Below, in pieces: positions 53,170 through 60,890 of a stretch of DNA of 64,000 nt (position 1 is its first letter; each line of letters begins with the position of its first letter). The notes under the pieces are model-generated. The model was not told the origin of the DNA and made no database searches. It saw nothing but the letters and a program-made list of their open reading frames with translations. This DNA is from Pseudobutyrivibrio sp. MD2005 (GTDB lineage Bacteria > Bacillota > Clostridia > Lachnospirales > Lachnospiraceae), in the NCBI RefSeq assembly GCF_000621865.1, contig NZ_JHXE01000013.1, forward strand, positions 62,001 to 126,000. Direction: 5' to 3'. A program made the position numbers and the translations under genes.

Positions 53170-53208
53170 TAGAGGGCACTATATCAAAAGGTGCCCTCTA
53201 TATTTTTA
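53170..53208 (+). terminator. Partial terminator between binding-protein and permease genes
   Basis: TAGAGGGCAC and GTGCCCTCTA form a perfect 10-bp stem with an 11-nt loop, followed by TATTTTTA. It lies 38 bp before the permease gene, so some read-through is expected. Confidence 0.88.
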
Positions 53209-53246
53209 CCCAAAATTACCATTTAGTACCTTATCGGGAGGAAAAT

Positions 53247-54167
53247 ATGACTAAAAAGAAATCCTTTAATATGGTTGATTTTAAGCACCAGAAAGTACTT
53301 ATTTTCTGGGCTGCAGTAATTACTGCATACGGCTTTATTTTCTATTATCTGCCACTTGTTGGATGGGTAATGGCATTTCAAAATTATAAACCTGTAACTG
53401 GTCTTTTACATTCACAGTTTGTAGGTTTAGAGAAGTTTAAATTATTGTTCTCGGACGTAGCATTCCTTAGAGTTATACGTAACACTTTGGCAATGGGAAT
53501 TATTAATCTTGTAGTTACTTTCGTTATGGCTATTGTATTTGCCATTCTATTAAATGAAATGGCGAGCAAGGGTGGCAAGAAAGTAGTACAAACAATTTCA
53601 TACTTACCTCACTTCCTTTCATGGATCATCGTTACAGGCATACTTCACGATGCTCTTTCTGGAACAGGTATAATCAACACACTTTTACTTCATTTTGGTT
53701 GTATTTCACAGCCAATAAACTTTTTTGCACATGAACGTTATTTCTGGCCAATAGTCGCTTTCGCAAATGTTTGGAAGGAAACTGGCTGGAATGCAATTAT
53801 ATACTTAGCAGCTATCACATCTATTGATCCTTCTTTATATGAGGCTGCTGCTATTGATGGTGCAGGAAGATGGGAAAAAATAAAAAATGTTACACTTCCA
53901 GGCATCAAGCCAACTATTATGATTCTTCTTCTTATGAATGTTGGTAATGTACTTAATGCAGGCTTCGAAATTCAGTATTTGCTGGGAAATGGATTAGTAC
54001 AGAATGTATCTCAGACAATCGATATTTATGTATTGAAATGGGGTATTAGCCAGGGCGATTACTCAATTGGTACAGCCGCAGGTATTTTCAAGAGCGTGGT
54101 TTCCATAGTCCTTATTGTAGTATTTAACAATATTGCAAAACGACACGGCGAAGAAAGATTATTCTAG
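53247..54167 (+). CDS. ABC sugar permease, LplB type
   Basis: A 306-residue membrane protein with six predicted helices. The N-terminal YLPLVGWVMAFQNYKPVTG is typical of LplB/YteP permeases, and the EAA loop YEAAAIDGAGRWEKIKNVTLP docks with the ATPase. No ATPase gene is in the locus. The ribosome site is CGGGAGG. It forms the translocation pore with the following LplC-type protein. Confidence 0.92.
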   Translation: MTKKKSFNMVDFKHQKVLIFWAAVITAYGFIFYYLPLVGWVMAFQNYKPVTGLLHSQFVGLEKFKLLFSDVAFLRVIRNTLAMGIINLVVTFVMAIVFAILLNEMASKGGKKVVQTISYLPHFLSWIIVTGILHDALSGTGIINTLLLHFGCISQPINFFAHERYFWPIVAFANVWKETGWNAIIYLAAITSIDPSLYEAAAIDGAGRWEKIKNVTLPGIKPTIMILLLMNVGNVLNAGFEIQYLLGNGLVQNVSQTIDIYVLKWGISQGDYSIGTAAGIFKSVVSIVLIVVFNNIAKRHGEERLF

Positions 54168-54178
54168 GAGGTGTGAAA

Positions 54179-55144
54179 ATGAATCAAAATTCAAATGTTG
54201 CTTGCACCATCCAGAATAAGGAGGGTTTTAAAGTGAAAATAGGTACAGGAACAAAATCACATAAGAAAATATCAGCTGGTGATTTAACTTTTAGAATTTG
54301 CAATGGCATATTTATGATTGTATTTGTGATAGTAACATTATATCCAGTAATAAATACGCTAGCTATTTCTTTAAACGATGGTACCGATGCACTTCGTGGT
54401 GGTATTTATTTGGTGCCTCGAGTATTTACTTGGAAAAACTATGAGACAGTACTTGCAAAAGATAACCTTATCACAGGAGCAGTTATCACTGTTGCCAGAA
54501 CGATTATAGGTACACTACTTGCACTTATCACAAATGCAATACTTGCATTTATTGTTAGTCGTAAAAATTTTATGTTCTCAAAGCAGGTTTCGTTGTTTTG
54601 GGTAATCACAATGTATGTTAATGGCGGATTGATTCCTACATTCCTCCTATATAAATCAATTGGATTGACCAATAGTTTTGCTGTATATGTTATTCCTGGA
54701 ATGATATCTGCTTTTAACATGCTTGTCATTAGGACATACATGAAAGGTATTCCAATCAGCTTGGAAGAATCTGCACAGTTAGACGGAGCTGGCTACACAA
54801 CTATTTTCCTAAAAATTATTTCTCCATTATGTAAGCCAGTTTACGCTACTGTTGCACTTTTTGTGGCAGTAGGTCAGTGGAACTCATGGTTCGACGCAAT
54901 GCTCTATAACAGAATGGCATCTGAATACACAACATTACAGTATGAGTTAATGAAACTCCTTTCTTCAGTTTCAAATCAGAGTTCATCAGCAGAAGCTATG
55001 AAGAATGCTGGTGAGGGCTCTGTTACACCTACATCTGTTAGAGCTGCTGCGACAATAATCACAATGCTTCCAATTATATGTATATACCCATTCTTACAAA
55101 AATATTTTGTAACTGGACTGACACTAGGTGGTGTTAAGGAATAA
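54179..55144 (+). CDS. ABC sugar permease, LplC type
   Basis: About 321 residues, six predicted helices. It contains LYPVINTLAISLND and the EAA-type loop LEESAQLDGAGYTTIFLKIISP. The LplC/YtcP end TGLTLGGVKE is present. Start choice is uncertain. ATG 54179 has AGGAGG about 8 nt upstream, while GTG 54233 has its own AAGGAGGG and would give the more usual N-terminus. The extra 18 residues may not be translated in all cases. Confidence 0.9.
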   Translation: MNQNSNVACTIQNKEGFKVKIGTGTKSHKKISAGDLTFRICNGIFMIVFVIVTLYPVINTLAISLNDGTDALRGGIYLVPRVFTWKNYETVLAKDNLITGAVITVARTIIGTLLALITNAILAFIVSRKNFMFSKQVSLFWVITMYVNGGLIPTFLLYKSIGLTNSFAVYVIPGMISAFNMLVIRTYMKGIPISLEESAQLDGAGYTTIFLKIISPLCKPVYATVALFVAVGQWNSWFDAMLYNRMASEYTTLQYELMKLLSSVSNQSSSAEAMKNAGEGSVTPTSVRAAATIITMLPIICIYPFLQKYFVTGLTLGGVKE

Positions 55145-55157
55145 GCAAATAGGAGGC

Positions 55158-55171
55158 CCCACTTTAGTGGG
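55158..55171 (+). other. Small hairpin before the GH8 gene
   Basis: CCCACT and AGTGGG pair around a TT loop. AGGAGG at 55151-55156 lies directly upstream, so folding would bring that ribosome site nearer to ATG 55187. This may matter because no other Shine-Dalgarno sequence precedes the GH8 gene. Confidence 0.5.
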
Positions 55172-55186
55172 AAGCGTAAATTATTT

Positions 55187-56311
55187 ATGACTTATAGAAA
55201 TGTTTTTTTAGAGATAGGCAAATCCCCAGCCGAAATAGAGCAAAGGGTAAACGATACATTTAACGAGATTTTCTATGGAGCTGACCGTTTTTTTGAGACA
55301 ACAGAGGACGGCTCTATGGGATATCTTGTGGATACAGGTAATAACGACACACGTACAGAAGGAATATCCTATGGAATGATGATGTGTGTTCAGATGAACA
55401 AGAAAAAGGAATTCGACCAGCTTTGGAAGTGGGCTATGACAAACATGTATCTTGAAGATGGTGAAAATAAGGGATACTTTGCATGGTCAGTAGATCAAAG
55501 CGGTAGAAAAAATGCCGATGGACCAGCACCTGATGGCGAAGAGTTTTTCGCAATGGCGTTAATATTCGCAAGTCATCGTTGGGGTGATGGCGAAGGCATC
55601 TACAACTATGGCTTGAAAGCTAAAGAGCTTTTAAGAGTGTGCCTTCATCATGAAGAAATGTATGGAGGCCACAATATGTGGAATGAGGATGGGTTGATTA
55701 AGTTCGTACCTGGACTTGAGTTTACAGATCCGTCCTATCATCTTCCTCACTTTTATGATTTATTTGCAAAAAACTGCTTCGACGAAGACAAAGAGCTTTG
55801 GAAAAAATGTGCAGCAGCAAGTCGCGAATATCTCAAAAAAGCTTGCCATCCTGTTACAGGTCTCTCCCCAGAATATAGTTATTATAATGGCAAGCCTTAT
55901 CCAGACCATGAACATTTCGGTGGAAGACATGACTGGTTTTATAGCGATGCATATAGGACTATAGCAAATATTGGCCTTGATTATGAATGGGCTGATAAGA
56001 ACACCGACTTTGGAAAATGGTGTAAAAATACTGCCAACAATCTTCAAATGTTTTTCGAAAGCCTCCCAATCGATAAACGTAGAGGAATTTATGAGATTGA
56101 TGGGACAGTACTTGAGGGAACGGCTCTTCATCCTGTTGGCTTAGCTGCTACAATAGCTCAAGCTAGTTTAGCAGCGGATGGAGAGATTGCTCTCAAGGCA
56201 GTAGAGGAGTTTTGGAATACACCTCTTCGTAGCGGTGAAAGACGCTACTTTGACAATTGTTTGTATCTTTTCGCTATGTTGGCACTTAGCGGAAATTATC
56301 GTATATGGTAA
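55187..56311 (+). CDS. GH8 reducing-end xylose-releasing exo-oligoxylanase (Rex)
   Basis: A 374-residue (alpha/alpha)6-barrel enzyme without signal peptide. The catalytic acid E58 is in TRTEGISYGMMM, the PAPDGEEFFAMAL segment follows (D116), and the catalytic base region is HDWFYSDAYR. This pattern and length match the Rex branch of GH8 rather than endoglucanases. The enzyme removes xylose from the reducing end of xylo-oligosaccharides of three or more units, complementing the non-reducing-end GH43 and GH3 enzymes. It is the last gene of the importer operon. Confidence 0.92.
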   Translation: MTYRNVFLEIGKSPAEIEQRVNDTFNEIFYGADRFFETTEDGSMGYLVDTGNNDTRTEGISYGMMMCVQMNKKKEFDQLWKWAMTNMYLEDGENKGYFAWSVDQSGRKNADGPAPDGEEFFAMALIFASHRWGDGEGIYNYGLKAKELLRVCLHHEEMYGGHNMWNEDGLIKFVPGLEFTDPSYHLPHFYDLFAKNCFDEDKELWKKCAAASREYLKKACHPVTGLSPEYSYYNGKPYPDHEHFGGRHDWFYSDAYRTIANIGLDYEWADKNTDFGKWCKNTANNLQMFFESLPIDKRRGIYEIDGTVLEGTALHPVGLAATIAQASLAADGEIALKAVEEFWNTPLRSGERRYFDNCLYLFAMLALSGNYRIW

Positions 56312-56337
56312 TTTTTCTTCTTCATTCCTTCAAAAAA

Positions 56338-56370
56338 GAGGCCATGCTGGATTGCATGGCCTCAATTCTT
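56338..56370. terminator. Bidirectional terminator after GH8 gene
   Basis: GAGGCCATGC and GCATGGCCTC form a perfect 10-bp stem. AAAAAA precedes and AATTCTTT follows, serving both the GH8 gene and the convergent gene ending at 56374. Confidence 0.88.
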
Positions 56371-56373
56371 TAT

Positions 56374-57015
56374 TTAAATGTCTTTTGCGATATCAATGTT
56401 TTCGCCGGTGATACCTACCCAAGCTCCGTTCTTTGCTTCAGAACTTTCAGCATGAGCAAGTAACCATTTGTTTGTAGCTGTCAAAAGCTTATCTTCCTGG
56501 TTGCCTGGTGTAAACTGTGGCATTCCAACGTTTGTGCCCTTTGGTAATCCAACTAATACCTGGAAGCCTGAATCCTTGTGAGCCTGACATGGAGCATAGT
56601 GAAGAGCTGTAGCGTATACTTCAACCATAACACCCTTTGGTACAAGGAAAGCCTTTACCTTGCTTGAATCAAGTTTGTAATCGACGATTTCCTCTCTTTT
56701 AGCAAGAAGAAGGATGAAATCAGTTGCACCTAAGTTGATTTCGCTTGAACGATGATATTCAAGACAGTTGAGCTTTGTGTTGTGACCATTGCACCAACCA
56801 AACTGCATAGGCGAACCACCAAAAAGCGAATTTGTGATTTTGTCAGAAGCAGCAAGGTCCTGAAGAGCTTTTTCCTCGGCAACATAGTCTGTGCCATCAG
56901 GAATAGGAGTGTTATCTCTTAAAGCTTCCATAATCTGCTTTTTTTCATCATCGTATCCTTCGATAATTCTACCGTAATTGGTAAATTCTGGGTCTGTTAC
57001 TTTTAAAATTTCCAT
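56374..57015 (-). CDS. DUF4867 family protein
   Basis: A 213-residue protein that matches DUF4867 (MQFGWCNGHNTKLNCLEYHRSSEIN, then ALHYAPCQAHKDSGFQVLVGLPKGT). The His-rich beta strands suggest a cupin-like fold able to bind a metal or sugar. Some sugar isomerases and epimerases (such as D-lyxose isomerase) have a related fold, so a role in pentose handling is possible. Its place beside the xylan locus supports that idea, but no activity is known. The ribosome site is AGGAGG. Confidence 0.75.
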   Translation of the reverse strand: MEILKVTDPEFTNYGRIIEGYDDEKKQIMEALRDNTPIPDGTDYVAEEKALQDLAASDKITNSLFGGSPMQFGWCNGHNTKLNCLEYHRSSEINLGATDFILLLAKREEIVDYKLDSSKVKAFLVPKGVMVEVYATALHYAPCQAHKDSGFQVLVGLPKGTNVGMPQFTPGNQEDKLLTATNKWLLAHAESSEAKNGAWVGITGENIDIAKDI

Positions 57016-57177
57016 AAGAATCCTCCTAATACATAAAGTTACTAAAATACTATAATGCTTAAGAGATTTTGTCGTATAAATAATTTAACAATTAGTGGTC
57101 AAAAATTGTTATTTAAAAAGTCCTTTTGAAATAGGAACTCATTTGGAACAAAATACTCATCTCTTTGTGTACTTTCC

Positions 57178-57206
57178 TTGTAGATTGCCTTTTCCTATTT
57201 TATAAT
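57178..57206 (+). promoter_or_regulatory. Promoter of the ArsC/Spx-like gene
   Basis: TTGTAG (57178-57183), a 17-nt spacer and TATAAT (57201-57206), with the start codon 26 bp downstream. Confidence 0.75.
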
Positions 57207-57231
57207 AGTTAATTATAAGGAGGGTTCGATT

Positions 57232-57582
57232 ATGAAGGTGTACTGTTACGATAGATGTACAACATGCAAAAAAGCTTTGAAGTGGCTTGATGATAATAGT
57301 ATCAAGTACCAGCTTATTGATATCAAAGGAAATAATCCAGACAAAGATACTATTAAAGCGGCCTATGAGAAAAGTGGGCAGCCACTAAAGAAGTTTTTTA
57401 ATACAAGCGGGCAACTATATAGAGGAATGGAATTATCCAAGAAATTGCCAGATATGAGCGAGGATGAACAGCTTAATCTTTTGGCATCTGACGGAATGCT
57501 TGTAAAAAGACCTCTAGTAATTGGAGATGATTTTGTTTTGCTTGGATTTAAAGAAGCAGAATGGCAGGAAAGGTTGTTTTAA
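57232..57582 (+). CDS. ArsC/Spx-family thioredoxin-fold protein
   Basis: A 116-residue protein of the ArsC/YffB/Spx family. The redox motif CTTC is at residues 9-12 and the conserved Arg sits in KRPLVIG. The length and the KFFNTSGQLYRGM segment fit the YffB/ArsC-like branch more than the Spx regulators of Bacillus. It may be a glutaredoxin-like reductase or an RNA-polymerase-binding regulator; sequence alone does not decide. No arsenic genes adjoin it. The ribosome site is AAGGAGG. Confidence 0.82.
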   Translation: MKVYCYDRCTTCKKALKWLDDNSIKYQLIDIKGNNPDKDTIKAAYEKSGQPLKKFFNTSGQLYRGMELSKKLPDMSEDEQLNLLASDGMLVKRPLVIGDDFVLLGFKEAEWQERLF

Positions 57583-57595
57583 GGGCTGATTGATG

Positions 57596-58204
57596 TCATT
57601 TTAAAAGTGCCTCTAATTCTTTTACTGCTATTTCGTGATTCTTATCCTTTGCGTGTACAGCGTTTAAGCCGCATTCTCTGGCACCGATAATATTTCGCTC
57701 AGTGTCATCAATAAATACACATTCACTTGGGACAAGATTGTATTTTTCTATGATACGGTTGTAGATTGCATGGTCAGGTTTTATAAGCTTTTCTTCATAG
57801 GAAAAGACTCCGCCATCAAGCATTGGAAGAAAATCCAGCTGCTTGGCAGCAAGCTGTCTCAAATGAGAAGACCAGTTTGAAAGATATAATAACTGATAGC
57901 CTCGATTTTTTAATTCCGTAATCCAGTCCTTGGCAAAATCGTATTGCCAAAGAGCATCGCCACAAGTGTCCCAGAAATGAATGATTTCATCGCGAATTTC
58001 AGGGGCATCTTTGGTGAATAATTCTACTAGTTCATCGTTTGTGAGAACGCCTCTATCTACCTCGTCCCATTTGTGATTGCCAAAAATATTAGCTTTAATC
58101 TTCTCAACTAATTCTATATTTGAGTTGAATTCTTTCATTAAATAAGCAGTCCAGTCATAGCCCACTAGAACTCCGCCTATATCAAAAATAATTGTCTTAA
58201 TCAT
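57596..58204 (-). CDS. HAD-family hydrolase
   Basis: A 202-residue HAD phosphatase-like protein. Motif I is FDIGGVLVGYDW (D8; the usual second Asp is Gly10, as in the epoxide-hydrolase/YihX branch). Motif II Ser lies in LLYLSNWSS, the Lys in KLIKPDHAIY and motif III in VFIDDTERNI. YihX-like enzymes dephosphorylate sugar phosphates such as glucose-1-phosphate. ATG 58204 is chosen because GGAGGC precedes it. The CYTH gene lies 22 bp upstream and is probably in the same transcript. Confidence 0.85.
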   Translation of the reverse strand: MIKTIIFDIGGVLVGYDWTAYLMKEFNSNIELVEKIKANIFGNHKWDEVDRGVLTNDELVELFTKDAPEIRDEIIHFWDTCGDALWQYDFAKDWITELKNRGYQLLYLSNWSSHLRQLAAKQLDFLPMLDGGVFSYEEKLIKPDHAIYNRIIEKYNLVPSECVFIDDTERNIIGARECGLNAVHAKDKNHEIAVKELEALLK

Positions 58205-58226
58205 GTTGCCTCCTAAAATTAGCTTA

Positions 58227-58679
58227 TTATTCAGCAAAAGGGTTGCCGAAAATCATATTGGAATTATGATAGCGTCTGTCGTTTGTGACGTCTTCACCAA
58301 ACCAAGCAGGAGGTGTGAAACTATTTGCCTCTTCTTCGTTTGGAAATTCAACTTCCGCCATAATGAGCCCTGCCATGTGACCTTCAAATATATCTAGTTC
58401 TATAGTGTAAGGGTCTAGTGGAATAAAATAGCGCTTTTTGGTGATAAGATTGCCATCAATCTTTTCGGCCAGATGCTTGTAGCCTTCTTCTGAAATATTG
58501 GCTTCTATTTCTTCACGGGCCATAAGACCGCTACCCTTGTATGTAAGAATATATTTATCACCTTTTTTTCTAATTCTAACAACAGGCTGAGTGCTTAAAT
58601 AGCCTTGTTCAATTTCGGTAAATTTATATTTTGATAAATCAGGTAATTCTTTGATTAGGAATTTTCTTTCAATCTCCAT
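58227..58679 (-). CDS. CYTH domain protein (triphosphate tunnel metalloenzyme)
   Basis: A 150-residue protein. MEIERKFLIKELP at the N-terminus holds the ExExK signature of the CYTH/triphosphate tunnel family. The basic and acidic strands VRIRKKGDKYILTYKG, EIEANISEEGYKHLAE and IELDIFEGHMAGLIMAEVEF line the tunnel. Bacterial members hydrolyse inorganic tripolyphosphate or bind organic triphosphates. ATG 58679 has GGAGGTAC just upstream. Confidence 0.9.
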   Translation of the reverse strand: MEIERKFLIKELPDLSKYKFTEIEQGYLSTQPVVRIRKKGDKYILTYKGSGLMAREEIEANISEEGYKHLAEKIDGNLITKKRYFIPLDPYTIELDIFEGHMAGLIMAEVEFPNEEEANSFTPPAWFGEDVTNDRRYHNSNMIFGNPFAE

Positions 58680-58767
58680 GCTTAGTACCTCCAAACAATA
58701 ATAATAGCATAGCAATATGTCTTAGAAAATATTTTTGTCTGAAATGCAAGACTTTTTACATCTACGA

Positions 58768-58796
58768 ATGACAAATTATATTCATTCTTTTATAAT
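58768..58796 (+). promoter_or_regulatory. Promoter of the DHH phosphoesterase gene
   Basis: ATGACA (58768-58773), a 17-nt spacer and TATAAT (58791-58796). Confidence 0.6.
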
Positions 58797-58873
58797 GAAG
58801 ACATGTAAGTGTCTAAAGCTTTTTGTCGCTTACTTTGGGGTAAAGGTTTTTGGTTATTTCGGAGGATACGCAT

Positions 58874-60409
58874 TTGAAGCTTTCACAGTTATTAGAGTTT
58901 AATAATATAATTGTACAGTGCCATAATAATCCTGATGCAGATGCACTTGCGGCAGGCTTGGCTGTGGTGAAATATCTCAAGAGTCATAAGAAAAATGTTA
59001 AGTTTGTCTATGGCGGTAATTTTGAGATTGCCAAAAGCAACCTGAAGCTAATGTTGGCAGACCTTGATATCAAAATTCATCATGTTAGATATCAGGAGCA
59101 GCTTAGTGAGCTTTTGGATATTGATGCAGATGAAAATCCAGATGTTATCATTACTGTGGATAGCCAATATGGTGAAGGAAATATTCAAAAGTTTATTGCG
59201 AAGAATATCGCAATCATAGACCATCATCAGGTAAGTAGCTTTTTGCCTGAGCTTTCAGAGGTTCGCTCTTATCAAGCCAGCTGTGCAACAGTGGTGTGGG
59301 ATATGCTTCGTGCAGAGAATTATCCTGTAGAAGCTGATATAAAATTGTCTACAGCGCTGTATTATGGACTGATGACCGATAGTAATAACTTTTCGGAGTT
59401 ACATCATCCTCTGGACATGGATATGCGAGACGAGCTTAATTACAGCACGTCACAGATTACCAAATTTAAAAATTCTAATATTTCACAGGAAGAGCTTAGA
59501 ATAGCTGGAATTGCTCTTTTAGGTTCTGAGTATTACAGTGAGAATCATTATTCGATAGTTAAATCTGATCCTTGCGACCCAAATGTACTTGGCATTATTT
59601 CAGATATGCTTTTGGAAGTTGAAGATGTGGATTGTTGTCTGGTTTACTCTATTCACGAGGGCGGCATCAAAATATCTGTTAGAAGCTGTGTCAGAGAAGT
59701 AAAGGCTGATGAGCTTGCCAGATTTATATGCGCAGGAGTCGGAGATGGCGGTGGCCATTTGATAAAAGCTGGAGGTTCTATACGAAGAAGGCTTTTGGAG
59801 CTTCAGGAACTTGATTATACAGCCCCAACAATTCAACAATTCTTTAGAGAAAGGATGCATGAATATTTCTTGAATAACGAAATTATATATGCAGATAAAT
59901 ATCAGGCTGATATAAGCTCAATGGTTAAATATAGAAAAAAACGCCTACACGTGGGCTTCGTGAAGGCTACTGATGTTATGCCTGCATCTACTAAGACAAT
60001 AGTTCGTACACTTGAAGGTGATGTTGAGCTTGATATAAGCGATGACACTATTATTGCTATAGGAATCCAAGGTGAAGTATACCCAATGTCACTCAAGGAT
60101 TTTGAAAAGAAATATCAGGTGGAAGACACTGAGTATGTATATCCAGGAGAGTATGCTCCTACAATAAAGGATGTTATTAATGGAGTAAGCAAAGAAATTT
60201 TGCCGTATGCCCACAGCTGTGTATCCGTGGGCACCAGCGAAATATATGCAAAAGAAATTACGACTCGTACCAAGGTCTTTACCAAGTGGGATCCAGAACA
60301 CTATTATCTCGGTAAGCCTGGTGATTATATGGCTGTGTCTGCGACAGACACTTCCGATGTCTACATTATCGAGCGAGACATCTTTGGAAAAACATACGAT
60401 AAAATATAA
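58874..60409 (+). CDS. DHH-DHHA1 phosphoesterase with C-terminal extension
   Basis: About 511 residues. The DHH domain has HNNPDADALAAG, TVDSQYGEG and the DHH motif IAIIDHHQV. The DHHA1 domain ends in GVGDGGGHLIKAGGSI. These are the features of NrnA-like nanoRNases and cyclic-dinucleotide phosphodiesterases. NrnA ends at about 320 residues, whereas this protein continues for about 170 more residues with no domain I recognise (begins YADKYQADISSMVKYRKK). TTG 58874 is chosen because CGGAGGA lies 7 nt upstream; a TTG at 58850 precedes that site. Confidence 0.8.
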   Translation: MKLSQLLEFNNIIVQCHNNPDADALAAGLAVVKYLKSHKKNVKFVYGGNFEIAKSNLKLMLADLDIKIHHVRYQEQLSELLDIDADENPDVIITVDSQYGEGNIQKFIAKNIAIIDHHQVSSFLPELSEVRSYQASCATVVWDMLRAENYPVEADIKLSTALYYGLMTDSNNFSELHHPLDMDMRDELNYSTSQITKFKNSNISQEELRIAGIALLGSEYYSENHYSIVKSDPCDPNVLGIISDMLLEVEDVDCCLVYSIHEGGIKISVRSCVREVKADELARFICAGVGDGGGHLIKAGGSIRRRLLELQELDYTAPTIQQFFRERMHEYFLNNEIIYADKYQADISSMVKYRKKRLHVGFVKATDVMPASTKTIVRTLEGDVELDISDDTIIAIGIQGEVYPMSLKDFEKKYQVEDTEYVYPGEYAPTIKDVINGVSKEILPYAHSCVSVGTSEIYAKEITTRTKVFTKWDPEHYYLGKPGDYMAVSATDTSDVYIIERDIFGKTYDKI

Positions 60410-60414
60410 AGCAT

Positions 60415-60780
60415 TTAGAAGGATACGATGGAGAACCCATCCTTTAGTCCCTGTACCTGCAAATAAGATTTTACATCTAGTACGCGTTTGGTAAGCTTGT
60501 GACCAGTTTGGGTGAATCCATCGGATTCTACTTCGTTAAATGTGATATCATTTCCATCTTCAATACCACGTCTATCTGTGATGTGATATTTCACAATTCC
60601 ACTTGCAATTCTAGCAAATTCTTCTTTTGATATAATTACGCTAACTTCAGTATTTCCACCGGCAGCACCTGTTTTCAAGGTGTTAGTATCAGCGAAAAAT
60701 TGACGACCTAATTCATCCTCTTTATTTCCGTTCATAGCTTGATTTAGTCCCATTATAAGGGCTTCTCTGTTATCTGCCAT
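60415..60780 (-). CDS. Conserved small protein of unknown function
   Basis: A 121-residue soluble protein with no signal peptide or membrane segment. It begins MADNREALIMGLNQAMNGNKEDE and has a mixed alpha/beta look (TEVSVIISKEEFARIASGIV, then HKLTKRVLDVKSYLQVQG). I do not recognise a family. It is convergent with the DHH gene (5 bp between the stops) and divergent from pepF. A strong ribosome site (GGAGGTAC) and clean start support a real gene. Confidence 0.65.
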   Translation of the reverse strand: MADNREALIMGLNQAMNGNKEDELGRQFFADTNTLKTGAAGGNTEVSVIISKEEFARIASGIVKYHITDRRGIEDGNDITFNEVESDGFTQTGHKLTKRVLDVKSYLQVQGLKDGFSIVSF

Positions 60781-60890
60781 GGGTACCTCCTTATGTGTTT
60801 AATCTTGTGGATAATAGCATTTTCATAATACAATGTATCTTTGAAGAATCTGTGATAGAATAATGAAAGATTAGCTTGGAGGAATGGACT

